From Actinomadura sp. WMMA1423 (GTDB lineage: Bacteria; Actinomycetota; Actinomycetes; Streptosporangiales; Streptosporangiaceae): a stretch of 64,000 nucleotides of DNA. The notes beneath the pieces are model-generated. The model was not told the origin of the DNA. It did no database searches and was given only the letters and a program-made list of their open reading frames with translations. Made by a program: the position numbers and the translations under genes. The stretch covers positions 5,146,001 to 5,210,000 of the forward strand of contig NZ_CP041244.1 in assembly GCF_006547145.1 (NCBI RefSeq), in the 5' to 3' direction. How positions within the stretch are numbered: position 1 is the stretch's first letter; each line of letters starts with the position of its first letter. Shown piece after piece: positions 36,127 to 44,976 of the stretch.

Positions 36127-37179
36127 GTGGCCCGGAGCGACCGGCAGCGCCCCGCGACGCTGCGGACCATCGCGCAGGCGGCGGGCGTCGACGTCTCCAC
36201 CGTGTCCCGGGTGCTCAACGGGTCCGCCGAGGACGCCCAGCGCGCCGCGTCCCGCGAGACCGCCGAGGAGATCCGGCGCGTGGCCGCCCGGCTGGACTAC
36301 CGCCCCAACCCGCACGCCACCAGCCTGCGCACGCGGCGCAGCAACCTGGTCGGCGTCCTGGTCCCCCGGCTGTCCGACCTGGTACTCGCCACGGTCTACG
36401 AGGGGATCGAGGACGCCGCCGCCCGGCACGGCCTCGCCACCTTCGTCATGAACAGCCACGACCGGCCGGAGCGGCAGCGGGCGCGCACCGAACTGGCGCT
36501 GTCGCGCCGCGTCGACGGCCTGGTCTTCGGCGACGCGCACACCGGCACCGCGTTCCTCGACGAGATCGCCGAGCGGCGCGTCCCGTTCGTCCTGGTCAGC
36601 CGGCACGCGGGCGGCCATCCCTCCGTCACCTGCGACGACCGGCTCGGCGGCCGCCTGGTCGCCGAGCACTTCCTCGCGCTGGGCCACCGGCGGGTGGGCG
36701 TCATCGCGGGCGAGCCCTTCGCCAGCACGGGCGCCGACCGCACCGCCGGCTTCGTCGACCGCTACCGGGAGGCGGGCTTCCCCGTGCCCGGCTCCCACGT
36801 CGTCCATTGCGGCTTCGACGCGTCCGGCGGGCGAGACGCCACCGAACGACTCCTGCGCCACGACCCCGCGCCCACGGCCGTCTTCGCCGTCAACGACTTC
36901 GCCGCCATCGGCGCGCTCGGCGTCCTGCGCGACCACGGCCTCCGCCCCGGCCACGACGTCGCGGTCGCCGGGTACAACGACACCCCTCTCGCGTCTGAGC
37001 TGCCCATACCGCTCACCAGCGTCCGCTCGCCGATGCGGGAGATGGGCGCGCGGGCCCTCGACCTGCTCGTCGAACTGCTCGCGGGACGGACGCCCCGATC
37101 CGAGCGCCTGCCCGCCACCCTCGCGGTCCGAGCCTCCACCGACCCCACGCGCTCGTTGAGGACGATCGCCCCGTCCTGA
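36127..37179 (+). CDS. LacI family transcriptional regulator
   Basis: 350 residues. N-terminal HTH (about 12-58; TIAQAAGVDVSTVSRVLNG) with hinge RLDYRPNPHATSLRTRRS, then a periplasmic-binding-protein-like ligand domain (GVLVPRLSDLVLATVYEGIE to ALDLLVELLAG). GTG start. It probably represses itself and the divergent amidase through the three operators between them. Ligand unknown. Confidence 0.92.
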   Translation: MARSDRQRPATLRTIAQAAGVDVSTVSRVLNGSAEDAQRAASRETAEEIRRVAARLDYRPNPHATSLRTRRSNLVGVLVPRLSDLVLATVYEGIEDAAARHGLATFVMNSHDRPERQRARTELALSRRVDGLVFGDAHTGTAFLDEIAERRVPFVLVSRHAGGHPSVTCDDRLGGRLVAEHFLALGHRRVGVIAGEPFASTGADRTAGFVDRYREAGFPVPGSHVVHCGFDASGGRDATERLLRHDPAPTAVFAVNDFAAIGALGVLRDHGLRPGHDVAVAGYNDTPLASELPIPLTSVRSPMREMGARALDLLVELLAGRTPRSERLPATLAVRASTDPTRSLRTIAPS

Positions 37180-37346
37180 CCACCGGCCCGGGGCCCTTCG
37201 ACGTCTGCAAGCAAGCCTGGGAGATCCGGGACGTTGCGGGTGCGCCCGCTATACCCCAAAAGGGACGGTCCGACGGCGAGCCGAACACGGGACCGGGCCC
37301 GCCCACCGCAGACCGGGGCCGATGGACGGCCGCGCTGCCCGCGGCG

Positions 37347-37958
37347 TCAGGAACCCGGTCCGCCGACCTCGCCGCGCCCCCGGACCAGCGGCAGGAAGAT
37401 TTCTTCGACGATCTCGACGAGCACGCCGTCCGGCACGGCCGGGACGCCCCGCGCCATGTACTCGTTGCGCAGCAGCGCCACCGGCGTGGACGCGACCCGG
37501 GGATGCAGCGCCTCGGGCGCGGCCTCGCCTCGCGCCACCGCCCGGCCGAGGACGGTCAGCCAAGCCGCCTCGTAGGCGCCGCCGCCGTTCTCCCGCAGCT
37601 CGGCGAGCAGTTCCGGCGCGCTCCCCGCCGCCGCGATCAGGCCGCGCAGGATCTCCCCATAGGGGGAGGACCAGGTGCTGTTGGCGCGGCGGAGCAGGTC
37701 GAGGGCGTCGTCCCGGAGCGAACCGGTGTCCGGCACCGTGGTCTCCGCGTCGGCCAGCCGCCGGTACGCGGCGACGCCGAGCGCGACCCGGTTCGGCCAG
37801 CGCCGGTAGATCGCGTTCTTGTTCGTCCCGGCCCGCCGGGCCACCTCGTCCATGGTCAGGCCGGCCGCACCGGACTCCCGCAGCACCTCGGCCGCCGCCC
37901 GCAGGATCGCCTCCTCCAGCGCCGCCCCGCGCCGCCGCGACCCACCGCCTTCGGCCAT
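37347..37958 (-). CDS. TetR family transcriptional regulator
   Basis: 203 residues from ATG 37958 (GGAAGGGGAGG upstream). N-terminal HTH: AAGLTMDEVARRAGTNKNAIYRRWPNR (about 32-60), followed by a TetR_C-like helical ligand domain. Divergent from the TIM-barrel protein gene. A perfect 18-bp palindrome lies in the intergenic region, so autoregulation and control of the neighbour are likely. Confidence 0.9.
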   Translation of the reverse strand: MAEGGGSRRRGAALEEAILRAAAEVLRESGAAGLTMDEVARRAGTNKNAIYRRWPNRVALGVAAYRRLADAETTVPDTGSLRDDALDLLRRANSTWSSPYGEILRGLIAAAGSAPELLAELRENGGGAYEAAWLTVLGRAVARGEAAPEALHPRVASTPVALLRNEYMARGVPAVPDGVLVEIVEEIFLPLVRGRGEVGGPGS

Positions 37959-38036
37959 GCCTCCCCTTCCGCCCTGTACCGGCACGCAGCGTACTCCAGG
38001 CGAGCGCTCCCTTCCCGTGGCGATGATCCATATAAG

Positions 38037-38054
38037 GTACGGTACGTACCGTAC
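38037..38054. promoter_or_regulatory. Perfect TetR-type operator palindrome
   Basis: GTACGGTACGTACCGTAC is fully symmetric over 18 bp. It lies 20 bases before the TIM-barrel gene start and 79 bases from the divergent tetR start, next to an AT-rich TATAAGG element. A bound repressor would block the promoter. Confidence 0.72.
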
Positions 38055-38073
38055 TCTTTTGGAAGGACTCCTC

Positions 38074-39108
38074 ATGCGCGTCTTCGGCATCAACTTCGAC
38101 ACGGGCTTCACCAGCGCCGGGACCACCACCCGCGAGCCCTTCGACCCGGCCACCGTCCGCCGCGAAATGGAGATCATCCGCGGGGAGCTGCACTGCGACG
38201 CCGTCCGGATCACCGGCGGCGACCGCGACCGGCTGGAGACGGCCGCCCGCCTCGCCGCCGACGCCGGCCTCGAGGTCTGGTACTGCCCCTTCACCAACGA
38301 CCTCACCCAGGAGGAACTCCTGGACTTCCTGACCGACAGCGCCGCCCGCGCCGAGAGGCTGCGCCGCGACGGCGCGGAGGTGGTCTTCCTCACCGGTTCG
38401 GAGATCTCCATCTGCACCGCCGGGTTCCTCCCCGGCGACGACCTCCTCGGAAGGGCCGCCGTCCTCTCCGACCCGCAGCGGGCGCGCTCCGCGCTCGCCG
38501 CCCTGCCCGACGCGATCAACGCCTTCCTCGGCAAGGCGCTCGCGGCCGCGCGGGCCGAGTTCGGCGGCCGGATCGGCTACGCCTCACTGCCGTTCGAAGG
38601 CGTCGACTGGACGCCCTTCGACGTGGTCGCCACCGACGCCGGATACCGGGACGCGCAGAACGCCGGCCATCTCGCCGGCGGGTTGCGCGCGCTGAACTCG
38701 CACGGCAGGCCCGCGGCGGTCACCGAATTCGGCTGCGCCGCCTTCCGCGGCGCGGCTGACATCGCGAGCCGGGGGGACGAGGTCATCGAATGGAACGACC
38801 GGGCCCGCCCCGCCCGGTTCACCCGCCCGGTCGTCCGCGACGAGCAGGAGCAGGCCGACTACCTGAGCGAACTCCTCGGCATCTTCGACAAGTCCGGCCT
38901 CGACGCGGCATTCGTCTACACCTTCGCCCGCTACGACCTGCCGCATGCCGACACCGAGGACCGCGATTTCGACAAGGCGTCCCTCGGCATCGTGAAGGTG
39001 CTTCCCGAAGGCCGCCTGGGGACCGCTTACCCCGACATGCCGTGGGAACCCAAGGCCGCCTTCCACGCCCTCGCCCGATACGGCCGCGACCGCACTCGAC
39101 CGGAATAG
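38074..39108 (+). CDS. TIM-barrel glycoside-hydrolase-like protein
   Basis: 344 residues, cytosolic (no signal). The N-terminus MRVFGINFDTGF, the periodic strand/helix pattern and the TEFGCAAF segment with a strand-end Glu resemble clan A glycosidase barrels. Similar actinomycete proteins are often labelled 'abortive infection protein' in databases, a name for which I see no support in the sequence. GGAAGGACTCCTC precedes the ATG. Under divergent TetR control. The substrate is unknown and enzymatic activity is inferred from fold-level similarity only. Confidence 0.65.
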   Translation: MRVFGINFDTGFTSAGTTTREPFDPATVRREMEIIRGELHCDAVRITGGDRDRLETAARLAADAGLEVWYCPFTNDLTQEELLDFLTDSAARAERLRRDGAEVVFLTGSEISICTAGFLPGDDLLGRAAVLSDPQRARSALAALPDAINAFLGKALAAARAEFGGRIGYASLPFEGVDWTPFDVVATDAGYRDAQNAGHLAGGLRALNSHGRPAAVTEFGCAAFRGAADIASRGDEVIEWNDRARPARFTRPVVRDEQEQADYLSELLGIFDKSGLDAAFVYTFARYDLPHADTEDRDFDKASLGIVKVLPEGRLGTAYPDMPWEPKAAFHALARYGRDRTRPE

Positions 39109-39588
39109 CTAATCGCCCGGTGCGGGCGACCGCGGGTCCCGTCTCAGTGGCTCGTCTCCCGTGCCGAGTTCCCGGCGCGCGGCCTCCATGAACTCGAAGC
39201 GCAGTTCACGCTTGGAGGCGGCCCCGGCGTCCTGCCCTCGAAGCAGCGCATGCAGGACGAGGGTGTAGTCGTGGGCCGCCTGCGCGACGGAAGACGAGCA
39301 CACGAGCTCGAACACCTTCTTGGCGAGCCAGAGTGAGTGCAGGAGCTCCCATTTCTCGGGCTCCTCGACATGGGCTCCCATGGAGAGCCGGTCCAGGAGC
39401 AGTTCCACCCGCTGTGCCGCCGACAGGAACTCCACGAGCGCTTCCTTGCGCTCCGACCGTTCCGCGGTCGCCTGCTCGAACCGCGCCCGCCGCGCCTCCA
39501 CCCGGGTCGAAAGGTACTGACCGATCAGCGTTCCCGCGGACCCGAGAACCACTCCCGCCAGAGGCAGGACCGTAGTCGACGCACTCAC
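39109..39588 (-). CDS. Small membrane-anchored helical protein, function unknown
   Basis: 159 residues from GTG 39588 (a longer frame to 39672 is possible). One N-terminal hydrophobic helix (LPLAGVVLGSAGTLIGQYL), then long amphipathic charged helices rich in Arg/Glu (RVEARRARFEQATAERSERKE), suggestive of a coiled coil. Similar small anchored proteins are common in actinomycetes and uncharacterised. Its stop abuts the convergent TIM-barrel gene stop with no spacer. Confidence 0.6.
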   Translation of the reverse strand: MSASTTVLPLAGVVLGSAGTLIGQYLSTRVEARRARFEQATAERSERKEALVEFLSAAQRVELLLDRLSMGAHVEEPEKWELLHSLWLAKKVFELVCSSSVAQAAHDYTLVLHALLRGQDAGAASKRELRFEFMEAARRELGTGDEPLRRDPRSPAPGD

Positions 39589-39749
39589 CCCGCTGAGACG
39601 GCCGACACGCGAGAACGGTTCCTGTCCCGGCCGAGCACCGCTTCGCCCCGTCCATTCACACGCGAAGAGCACTCCGCATCGAAAACCAGGAAGGCATTAT
39701 TCACTGACCGTGCACAGCCCTGACGGAGGGGTCACGGGATCGGCCGTGT

Positions 39750-40352
39750 TCACGGCTTCCGGAGTTCGTCGCTGCACGCGATGAGCTCGTCGAGCATGGC
39801 GGTGACATTCCCGGCCTGAGGCTCGCTGGGCGTGAAGCGGGTGTAGTCCTGGAAATCGTCGGCGAAGGTCAGCGCCACCGCCGAGCGCACGTCGGTGACC
39901 ACCAGGTCCCCGAGGACCTGCCGGAGATGCCCGACGGCCCGGGTACCGCCCTGGATGCCGTAACCGACCAGCCCCGCGGCCTTTCCGTTCCACTCCGCGT
40001 ACAGGAAGTCGAGAGCGTCCTTCAGCGCACCGGGGATCGACCCGTTGTACTCGGGAGTGACGAAGACGAACGCGTCGGCCGAACCGATCTTCCGGGCCCA
40101 GGCGCGGGTGTGGGGGCGGTCGTACCGGCCGTTCCGGGGCGGCATGGGCTCGTCCAGGTGGGGCAGCGCGTAGTCGGCGATGTCGACCACCTCGAACTCG
40201 GCGTCATCGCGCCGCGCGGCGATGTCGAGGATCCAGCGTGCCACGGCCCCGGCCTTGCGGCCCGGGCGGGTGCTTCCGGTGATGATCGCCACCCGGGGCC
40301 GGCCGGTCGGTTCCGTCCGGACGGCGGGGGTCACTTCGGTCGTCGTTCGCAT
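39750..40352 (-). CDS. NADPH-dependent FMN reductase family protein
   Basis: 200 residues, flavodoxin-like. GSTRPGRKAGAVARW (FMN phosphate loop), TPEYNGSIPGALKDALDFLY (isoalloxazine loop) and YGIQGGTRAVGHLRQVL are typical of the NAD(P)H:FMN/quinone reductase superfamily. It probably supplies reduced flavin or detoxifies quinones. Co-directional with a small monooxygenase-like gene 47 bases upstream and controlled by the divergent TetR regulator, a common pairing. Confidence 0.9.
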   Translation of the reverse strand: MRTTTEVTPAVRTEPTGRPRVAIITGSTRPGRKAGAVARWILDIAARRDDAEFEVVDIADYALPHLDEPMPPRNGRYDRPHTRAWARKIGSADAFVFVTPEYNGSIPGALKDALDFLYAEWNGKAAGLVGYGIQGGTRAVGHLRQVLGDLVVTDVRSAVALTFADDFQDYTRFTPSEPQAGNVTAMLDELIACSDELRKP

Positions 40353-40399
40353 GAGGGGTCGTCCTTCGGTTCGGTCGGTCGGGACGCGTGCGGGGCCGT

Positions 40400-40693
40400 T
40401 CAGCCGAGGCCGTAGGAGCCGACCCGGTGCAGCGTCGTCATCTCCGGGGGCTCGTCGCACCGTTCGTCGAGGGTCGTGCGGTATCGCTGGAACGCCTCGA
40501 TTCGCCGCAGGACCTCGGGGCCGTCGTCCAGCTCGACGACGTCCATGAAGGTCACCTCGTCTTCGAGCTGGAAGGTCGCGTAGCGCAGGCCGTCAGGCCG
40601 GACCGCCCGGAGCTCCGCGTACACCTCCCGCAGCAGTTCCAACTCGCGCTCCACCTGCTCCGGCTTGATCTTCCAGCGGACCAACACCTGCAT
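40400..40693 (-). CDS. Small dimeric alpha/beta-barrel (ABM-like) protein
   Basis: 97 residues. MQVLVRWKIKPEQVERELELLREVYAELRAV and LEDEVTFMDVVELDDG fit a ferredoxin-like alpha+beta barrel of the antibiotic-biosynthesis-monooxygenase superfamily, though no catalytic residue can be assigned. Start at ATG 40693 with TGAGGAG upstream. First gene of a two-gene unit with the FMN reductase. Confidence 0.65.
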   Translation of the reverse strand: MQVLVRWKIKPEQVERELELLREVYAELRAVRPDGLRYATFQLEDEVTFMDVVELDDGPEVLRRIEAFQRYRTTLDERCDEPPEMTTLHRVGSYGLG

Positions 40694-40775
40694 CGCCGGC
40701 TCCTCACCTGGGCGTCGCCGGCCGCGCCCCACCGCCCTGCGCGGCGGGGTCCTGGCCTCAACTTCAGACGACAGC

Positions 40776-40793
40776 ATGTATTCCAAAATACAT
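40776..40793. promoter_or_regulatory. Inverted repeat operator for TetR regulator
   Basis: ATGTATT-CCAA-AATACAT (7-4-7) lies between the divergent monooxygenase-like gene and the tetR gene, 32 bases before the latter. It is AT-rich in a GC-rich genome, fitting a promoter-operator overlap. Confidence 0.65.
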
Positions 40794-40824
40794 ATCGTCA
40801 AGCCAATTGCTAGGGTGAGGGGTC

Positions 40825-41439
40825 ATGGCCACCCGCAAGTACGAGCAGCGCCTGCGCGCGGAGGCGGCGCAGGAGACCCGGCGCCGCATCCTCGACGCGG
40901 TCTACGAGCGGCTGCGCGAGGCGCCCTCGGAGCCGCTCAGCATCGACCGTGTCGCCCGCATGGCGCGCGTGGCACGCCCCACCGTGTACCTGGTCTTCGG
41001 CTCGCGCGCCGGACTGTTCGACGCGGTCGGCGCGGACCTGCTGCAGCGCGGCGGCTTCGGCCGCATGCTCCAAGCGGCGGCGCACCCCGACGCACGCGAG
41101 GCACTGCGCGGCGCCATCCGGGGAGTGGTCGAGATGTACGCGGCCCACCGGGACGTACTGCGCACCTTGTCATCGATGGCCATGCTCGACGCCAACGCGG
41201 TGGGCGGCGCGATCCAGCGAATGGAGCAGGGCCGCGCGGGCGGCATGGCCGAACTCGCCCGCCACCTGGCCGACCAAGAGGCGCTCCGCCCGGATGTCGG
41301 CACCGGCCAGGCCACCGACCTCCTCTGGCTGCTGACCGGCTTCGACAGCTTCGACCTGCTGTACACCGGCCGCGCCCTCTCCACCGAGAAGACGGCGACG
41401 ACCCTGATAACCACCGCCGAACACACCCTGCTGGCCTGA
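40825..41439 (+). CDS. TetR family transcriptional regulator
   Basis: 204 residues. HTH at about 20-62 (LSIDRVARMARVARPTVYLVFGSRAGLF) with a TetR C-terminal helical domain. The short ATTGCTAGGGTGAGG leader contains a usable GTGAGG ribosome site. It most likely represses the divergent FMN reductase unit; the ligand might be a quinone or electrophile, by analogy only. Confidence 0.9.
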   Translation: MATRKYEQRLRAEAAQETRRRILDAVYERLREAPSEPLSIDRVARMARVARPTVYLVFGSRAGLFDAVGADLLQRGGFGRMLQAAAHPDAREALRGAIRGVVEMYAAHRDVLRTLSSMAMLDANAVGGAIQRMEQGRAGGMAELARHLADQEALRPDVGTGQATDLLWLLTGFDSFDLLYTGRALSTEKTATTLITTAEHTLLA

Positions 41440-41869
41440 GCATCGCGACCGCACGCCCGCTGCGGCCGAGCGGCGCGATCCCCAGCCGTCCGCCGACTCC
41501 GACCACCGCCACCTGGGATGGCCCACACAGCGGTGGATCTCGGGGGAGTGGCGGTCGAGATCTCGGTGAACCGGTCCGGCTCCAGCCGGGGAAGCCGCGT
41601 CAGCGTCCGTGTGATCCGACACCACCCCGATGACCTCAGGAAAGGGACCGCAAAGTCTCGCCTGGCCTCTCCGAGTACCGGTTCGGTTTCACATCAAAGG
41701 GGAACCGCAGATGAGAGCCGCTTCCGAGGGCGCGAGTTCCGCGGGAAGCGGGCGTGCGGTTGAACACACCCGCGAGACCCGTTACTCCCACGTCGTCATG
41801 CTCCCCCACTCCGCCGCGGCGGCCGCCACCCCCCGACGCCACCTGCACCGGACCCCGATGAGGAGCTCG
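41440..41869. other. Intergenic region, no gene recognised
   Basis: 430 bases between tetR and the alpha/beta hydrolase. Open frames here lack family features or a ribosome site. The last 200 bases probably include the hydrolase promoter and leader; no clear motif seen. Confidence 0.4.
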
Positions 41870-42673
41870 ATGACCATGGCCAAGCCCGACACGATCGTCC
41901 TCATCCACGGCTTCTGGGTCACCCCCCGCAGCTGGGAGCACTGGATCACCCACTACGAGACCAAGGGGTTCCGCGTGCTGGCCCCCGGCTACCCCGGCTT
42001 CGAGGTCGAGGTCGACGAACTCAACGCCGACCCCACCCCCATCGAGAAACTCGAGGTCTCCGAGGTCATCAACTCCCTCGAGGAACTGATCCGCGGCCTG
42101 GACACCGCTCCGATCCTCATCGGCCACTCCGCAGGAGGCGTCTTCACCCAGATCCTCCTCGACCACGGGTACGGCGCCTGCGGTGTCGCGATCAACTCCG
42201 CGCCTACCCAGGGCGTGGCCGTCACCCCGCTGTCCCAACTACGCGCGACGTTCCCGATCCTGCGCAACCCCGCCAACCGCCACAAGGCCGTCGGTCTCAC
42301 CTACGACCAGTGGCGCTACACCTTCACCAACACCTTCCCCGAGGACCAGGCCAAGGCCACCTACGAGCGCTACCACATCCCCGCCTCGGGGCACGTTTTC
42401 TGGGGCAGCGCCCTGGCCAACATCCACCCCGGTCACGCCGACACATACGTCGACTACCGCAACCCCGAACGTCCGCCGCTGCTGTTCATATCCGGCGGCG
42501 AGGACCACCTCATGCCCCCGAAGGTCCAGGCTTCCAACGCCAAGCACTACAAGGCGCCCGGGACCGTCACCGAGCACGTCACCATCCCCGGCCGCTCCCA
42601 TCTCATGCCCGCCCAGGACGGTTGGGAAGATGTCGCCGACCAAGCCCTCACCTGGGCGCTCGACCATAGTTGA
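41870..42673 (+). CDS. Alpha/beta hydrolase
   Basis: 267 residues; ATG 41870 chosen for the AGGAG box four bases upstream (ATG 41876 also possible). Oxyanion region LIHGFWVTPRSWEHW, nucleophile Ser87 in GHSAGG, acid in GGEDHLMPP and catalytic His in GRSHLMPA. It resembles small-molecule esterases or lactonases; substrate unknown. An MBL-fold hydrolase gene follows after 63 bases on the same strand. Confidence 0.87.
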   Translation: MTMAKPDTIVLIHGFWVTPRSWEHWITHYETKGFRVLAPGYPGFEVEVDELNADPTPIEKLEVSEVINSLEELIRGLDTAPILIGHSAGGVFTQILLDHGYGACGVAINSAPTQGVAVTPLSQLRATFPILRNPANRHKAVGLTYDQWRYTFTNTFPEDQAKATYERYHIPASGHVFWGSALANIHPGHADTYVDYRNPERPPLLFISGGEDHLMPPKVQASNAKHYKAPGTVTEHVTIPGRSHLMPAQDGWEDVADQALTWALDHS

Positions 42674-42736
42674 CCGGCAACTCCCTGGCCGCCCCCTGAC
42701 CACAGTGCCCGCCCGCCGACGCTCCCGCGAGAGACC

Positions 42737-43525
42737 ATGACCGACGTCGCCTTCACCCACATCGGTGGCCCCACCGTCCTCATCGAGATCGCAGGATGGA
42801 ACATCCTGACCGACCCCACCTTCGATCCTCCGGGCCGCACCTACTCTTTTGGCTGGGGCACCTCCTCCCGGAAACTCACCGGCCCCGCGCTCTCCCCCAC
42901 CGAACTACCGCCGATCGACGCCGTCCTGCTCACCCACGACCATCACGGCGACAATCTCGACACCGCCGGCCGCGCTCTCCTCCCCAGCGCGGGAACCATC
43001 CTCACGACGGTGTCTGGAGCCCGGCGCCTGGGAGGCGGCGCCCACGGCCTGCGGCCCGGTCAGACCCACCGGCTGGAAGCCTCAGGCAAGCCGCCGATCG
43101 ACATCACCGCCACCCCCTGCCGGCACGGGCCGCCCCTAAGCCGAACCATCACCGGCGACGTCATCGGCTTCGCGCTCACCTGGGACGGCCAGACCGAGGG
43201 GCCCCTCTGGATCACTGGCGACACCGTCCATTACCCCGCCGTCCACCGGGCCGCCCACTCCCTGCGCCCCGGCACCGTCCTGCTCCACCTCGGCGCCGTC
43301 CGCTTCCCGCTCACCGGCCCACTCCACTACACCATGAACACTCGCGCCGCCCTCGACCTCCTCGACGGCCTCACCCCCACGACCGTCATCCCCATCCACT
43401 ACGAGGGCTGGCAACACTTCACCGAAAACCGCGAAGCCATCACCGCCACCCTCGACCAGACCCCCACCTCCACCCACCACTTCACTTGGCTCACCCCCGG
43501 CCGAGCACACCAGATCCAGGTCTAG
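42737..43525 (+). CDS. MBL-fold (UlaG-like) metallohydrolase
   Basis: 262 residues of the metallo-beta-lactamase superfamily. THDHHGDN (His67, His69, Asp72) is the metal motif; CRHGP, GDTVHY and IPIHYEGW supply the other expected ligands. The short form without a helicase or RNase domain resembles UlaG/L-ascorbate-6-phosphate lactonase-type or N-acyl-phosphatidylethanolamine-type hydrolases. Codon use is unusually rich in CAC/ACC compared with neighbours. Probably co-transcribed with the alpha/beta hydrolase. Confidence 0.87.
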   Translation: MTDVAFTHIGGPTVLIEIAGWNILTDPTFDPPGRTYSFGWGTSSRKLTGPALSPTELPPIDAVLLTHDHHGDNLDTAGRALLPSAGTILTTVSGARRLGGGAHGLRPGQTHRLEASGKPPIDITATPCRHGPPLSRTITGDVIGFALTWDGQTEGPLWITGDTVHYPAVHRAAHSLRPGTVLLHLGAVRFPLTGPLHYTMNTRAALDLLDGLTPTTVIPIHYEGWQHFTENREAITATLDQTPTSTHHFTWLTPGRAHQIQV

Positions 43526-43921
43526 AGCGACGTCCATAAGGTGAGCCTCCGATGTGCCGGCAAACCAGAATCATGCCCACGGCCGTGCTCCGCGCACGCA
43601 ACCGGCTCGGAGCGAAAAGAATCGGTCGTAATAAACGAGAACCCACCTCAGAACCAAGCATCTGACCTGGGCGAACCATGATCCCCGAGCAACCGCTCTC
43701 GCCCCCTCGTTGACCGCCCCTCATTACGCGCTAATTACACGGCTCCCCGCCGATGGCCTGCACGTCCTCGCCCGCGTGCAACGCACACCGCGCCCCGCCT
43801 GAGCTTCCCCAACCCCCCCACGACCGTCACGGGCGCACCCTGGGTTTCCCAGACTCAGAGCCCCACCCGGAGGCATGGGGAAGAGTTCCTGCCGAGGCAC
43901 CACCAAAGGCATGCTGACCTG
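43526..43921. other. Intergenic region of lower GC, no gene recognised
   Basis: 396 bases, noticeably less GC-rich than the flanks, with no supported frame. The composition and the integrase remnant downstream suggest foreign DNA left by an old insertion. Confidence 0.4.
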
Positions 43922-44224
43922 ATGCCACGTCTCACCGATACCGAGTTTGAAGCCACGATGAGTCGGCGACCCGAAAGCGTGGACCTAGAGACGCCCACCC
44001 CATTCGACTTCTGGCCGTACTTTGACGCCGTACCGCCTGAGGATTTCGACGGCTTCGACTTCACCGCCGGTGAGGTCTCTCACGCTTGGAACATGCCTGG
44101 CGGTCGGTGTCAGCATCTGCTGGTGCGGTGTCCAGGCCCGGATGTCTTCCTGGTCTCGGTACTCAAATGCCGAGTCCACGGCCATCACCTGCTGGACCTG
44201 CCTCGGCTCTACGGAAGGCGGTAG
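43922..44224 (+). CDS. Hypothetical protein, 100 residues
   Basis: Aromatic- and Asp-rich first half (TPFDFWPYFDAVPPEDFDGFD), a compact second half with two Cys and the basic ending HHLLDLPRLYGRR. No transmembrane helix or signal. No family recognised. It starts directly after an AT-richer spacer and has no clear Shine-Dalgarno, so coding is probable but not certain. Confidence 0.5.
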   Translation: MPRLTDTEFEATMSRRPESVDLETPTPFDFWPYFDAVPPEDFDGFDFTAGEVSHAWNMPGGRCQHLLVRCPGPDVFLVSVLKCRVHGHHLLDLPRLYGRR

Positions 44225-44452
44225 CCGCCGGCTCCTCGCCTCGGCCGGCCTGGCCGAGCTGGTCCTTCGACGTCGTGAATGAGAATCGAAGCGGCGGCGC
44301 GTACCCATGTGGGCGGTTCGAGGCGGGCCGAAGGGCGTGGCGCGATGCGCGGTCCCGCGCGGCCGTCCCGTGACCGGCGCCCGCGCCACACGCTCCGGCG
44401 GCCTAGCGCCGAGCCACACGGCCGCCCGAGCGCCGCCGCCCCCTGAGACCTG

Positions 44453-44917
44453 GTGATCGGGCCTCCCAAGTCTCGGGCGAGCAAGCGCACCGTGAGCTTC
44501 CCGGCGGGCATCGTCCCATTGGTGCGGGAACATCTGCGGGCACACGTCGCCGATGATGCGTCGGCGCTCGTCTTCACGGGGCCGAACGGCGGAGTACTGC
44601 GGCGGGGCAACTTCCGGCGGGCGTCCCGGTGGGCGCTGGCCGTGGAAACGCTCGGGCTCCCGAACCTGCATTTCCACGACCTGCGGCACACGGGCAACAC
44701 CCTTGCGGCACAGAGCGGGGCGAGTCTGCGTGACCTCATGGACCGGATGGGACATGACAGCGTGCGGGCGGCGATGATCTATCAGCACGCGACCTCTGAA
44801 GCGGGCCGCGCTATCGCTGATGCGCTCAACGACAGGATCAGAGCGGAGCGGGGCGACGATGACGAGGATGACGGCGATGACGGCGGCCTCGGCGGCGCGC
44901 TCGTCCCAGTGGCCTAA
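44453..44917 (+). pseudogene. Tyrosine recombinase (integrase) C-terminal remnant
   Basis: The 154 residues cover only the catalytic half of a phage/ICE tyrosine integrase: PKSRASKRTVSFP, the HxxR box HDLRHTGN, the GH box MGHDSVRAAMIYQHAT with the nucleophile Tyr, and an acidic tail. The N-terminal core-binding domain and the first catalytic Arg region are missing, and a stop codon lies just upstream in frame. It points at the 3' end of tRNA-Ala 60 bases away, the usual place for an integrase next to its attachment site. Read as the scar of an excised or decayed element. Confidence 0.8.
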
Positions 44918-44976
44918 TCGCACGCTAATCGCACGAACGCCCCCATCCATGATCCGGATGGGGGCGTTTTGGCTGG

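Noticed and set aside
38074..39108. Phage abortive-infection gene
   Set aside because: The name circulates for similar proteins, but the sequence shows a glycosidase-like barrel and no defence-system neighbours.
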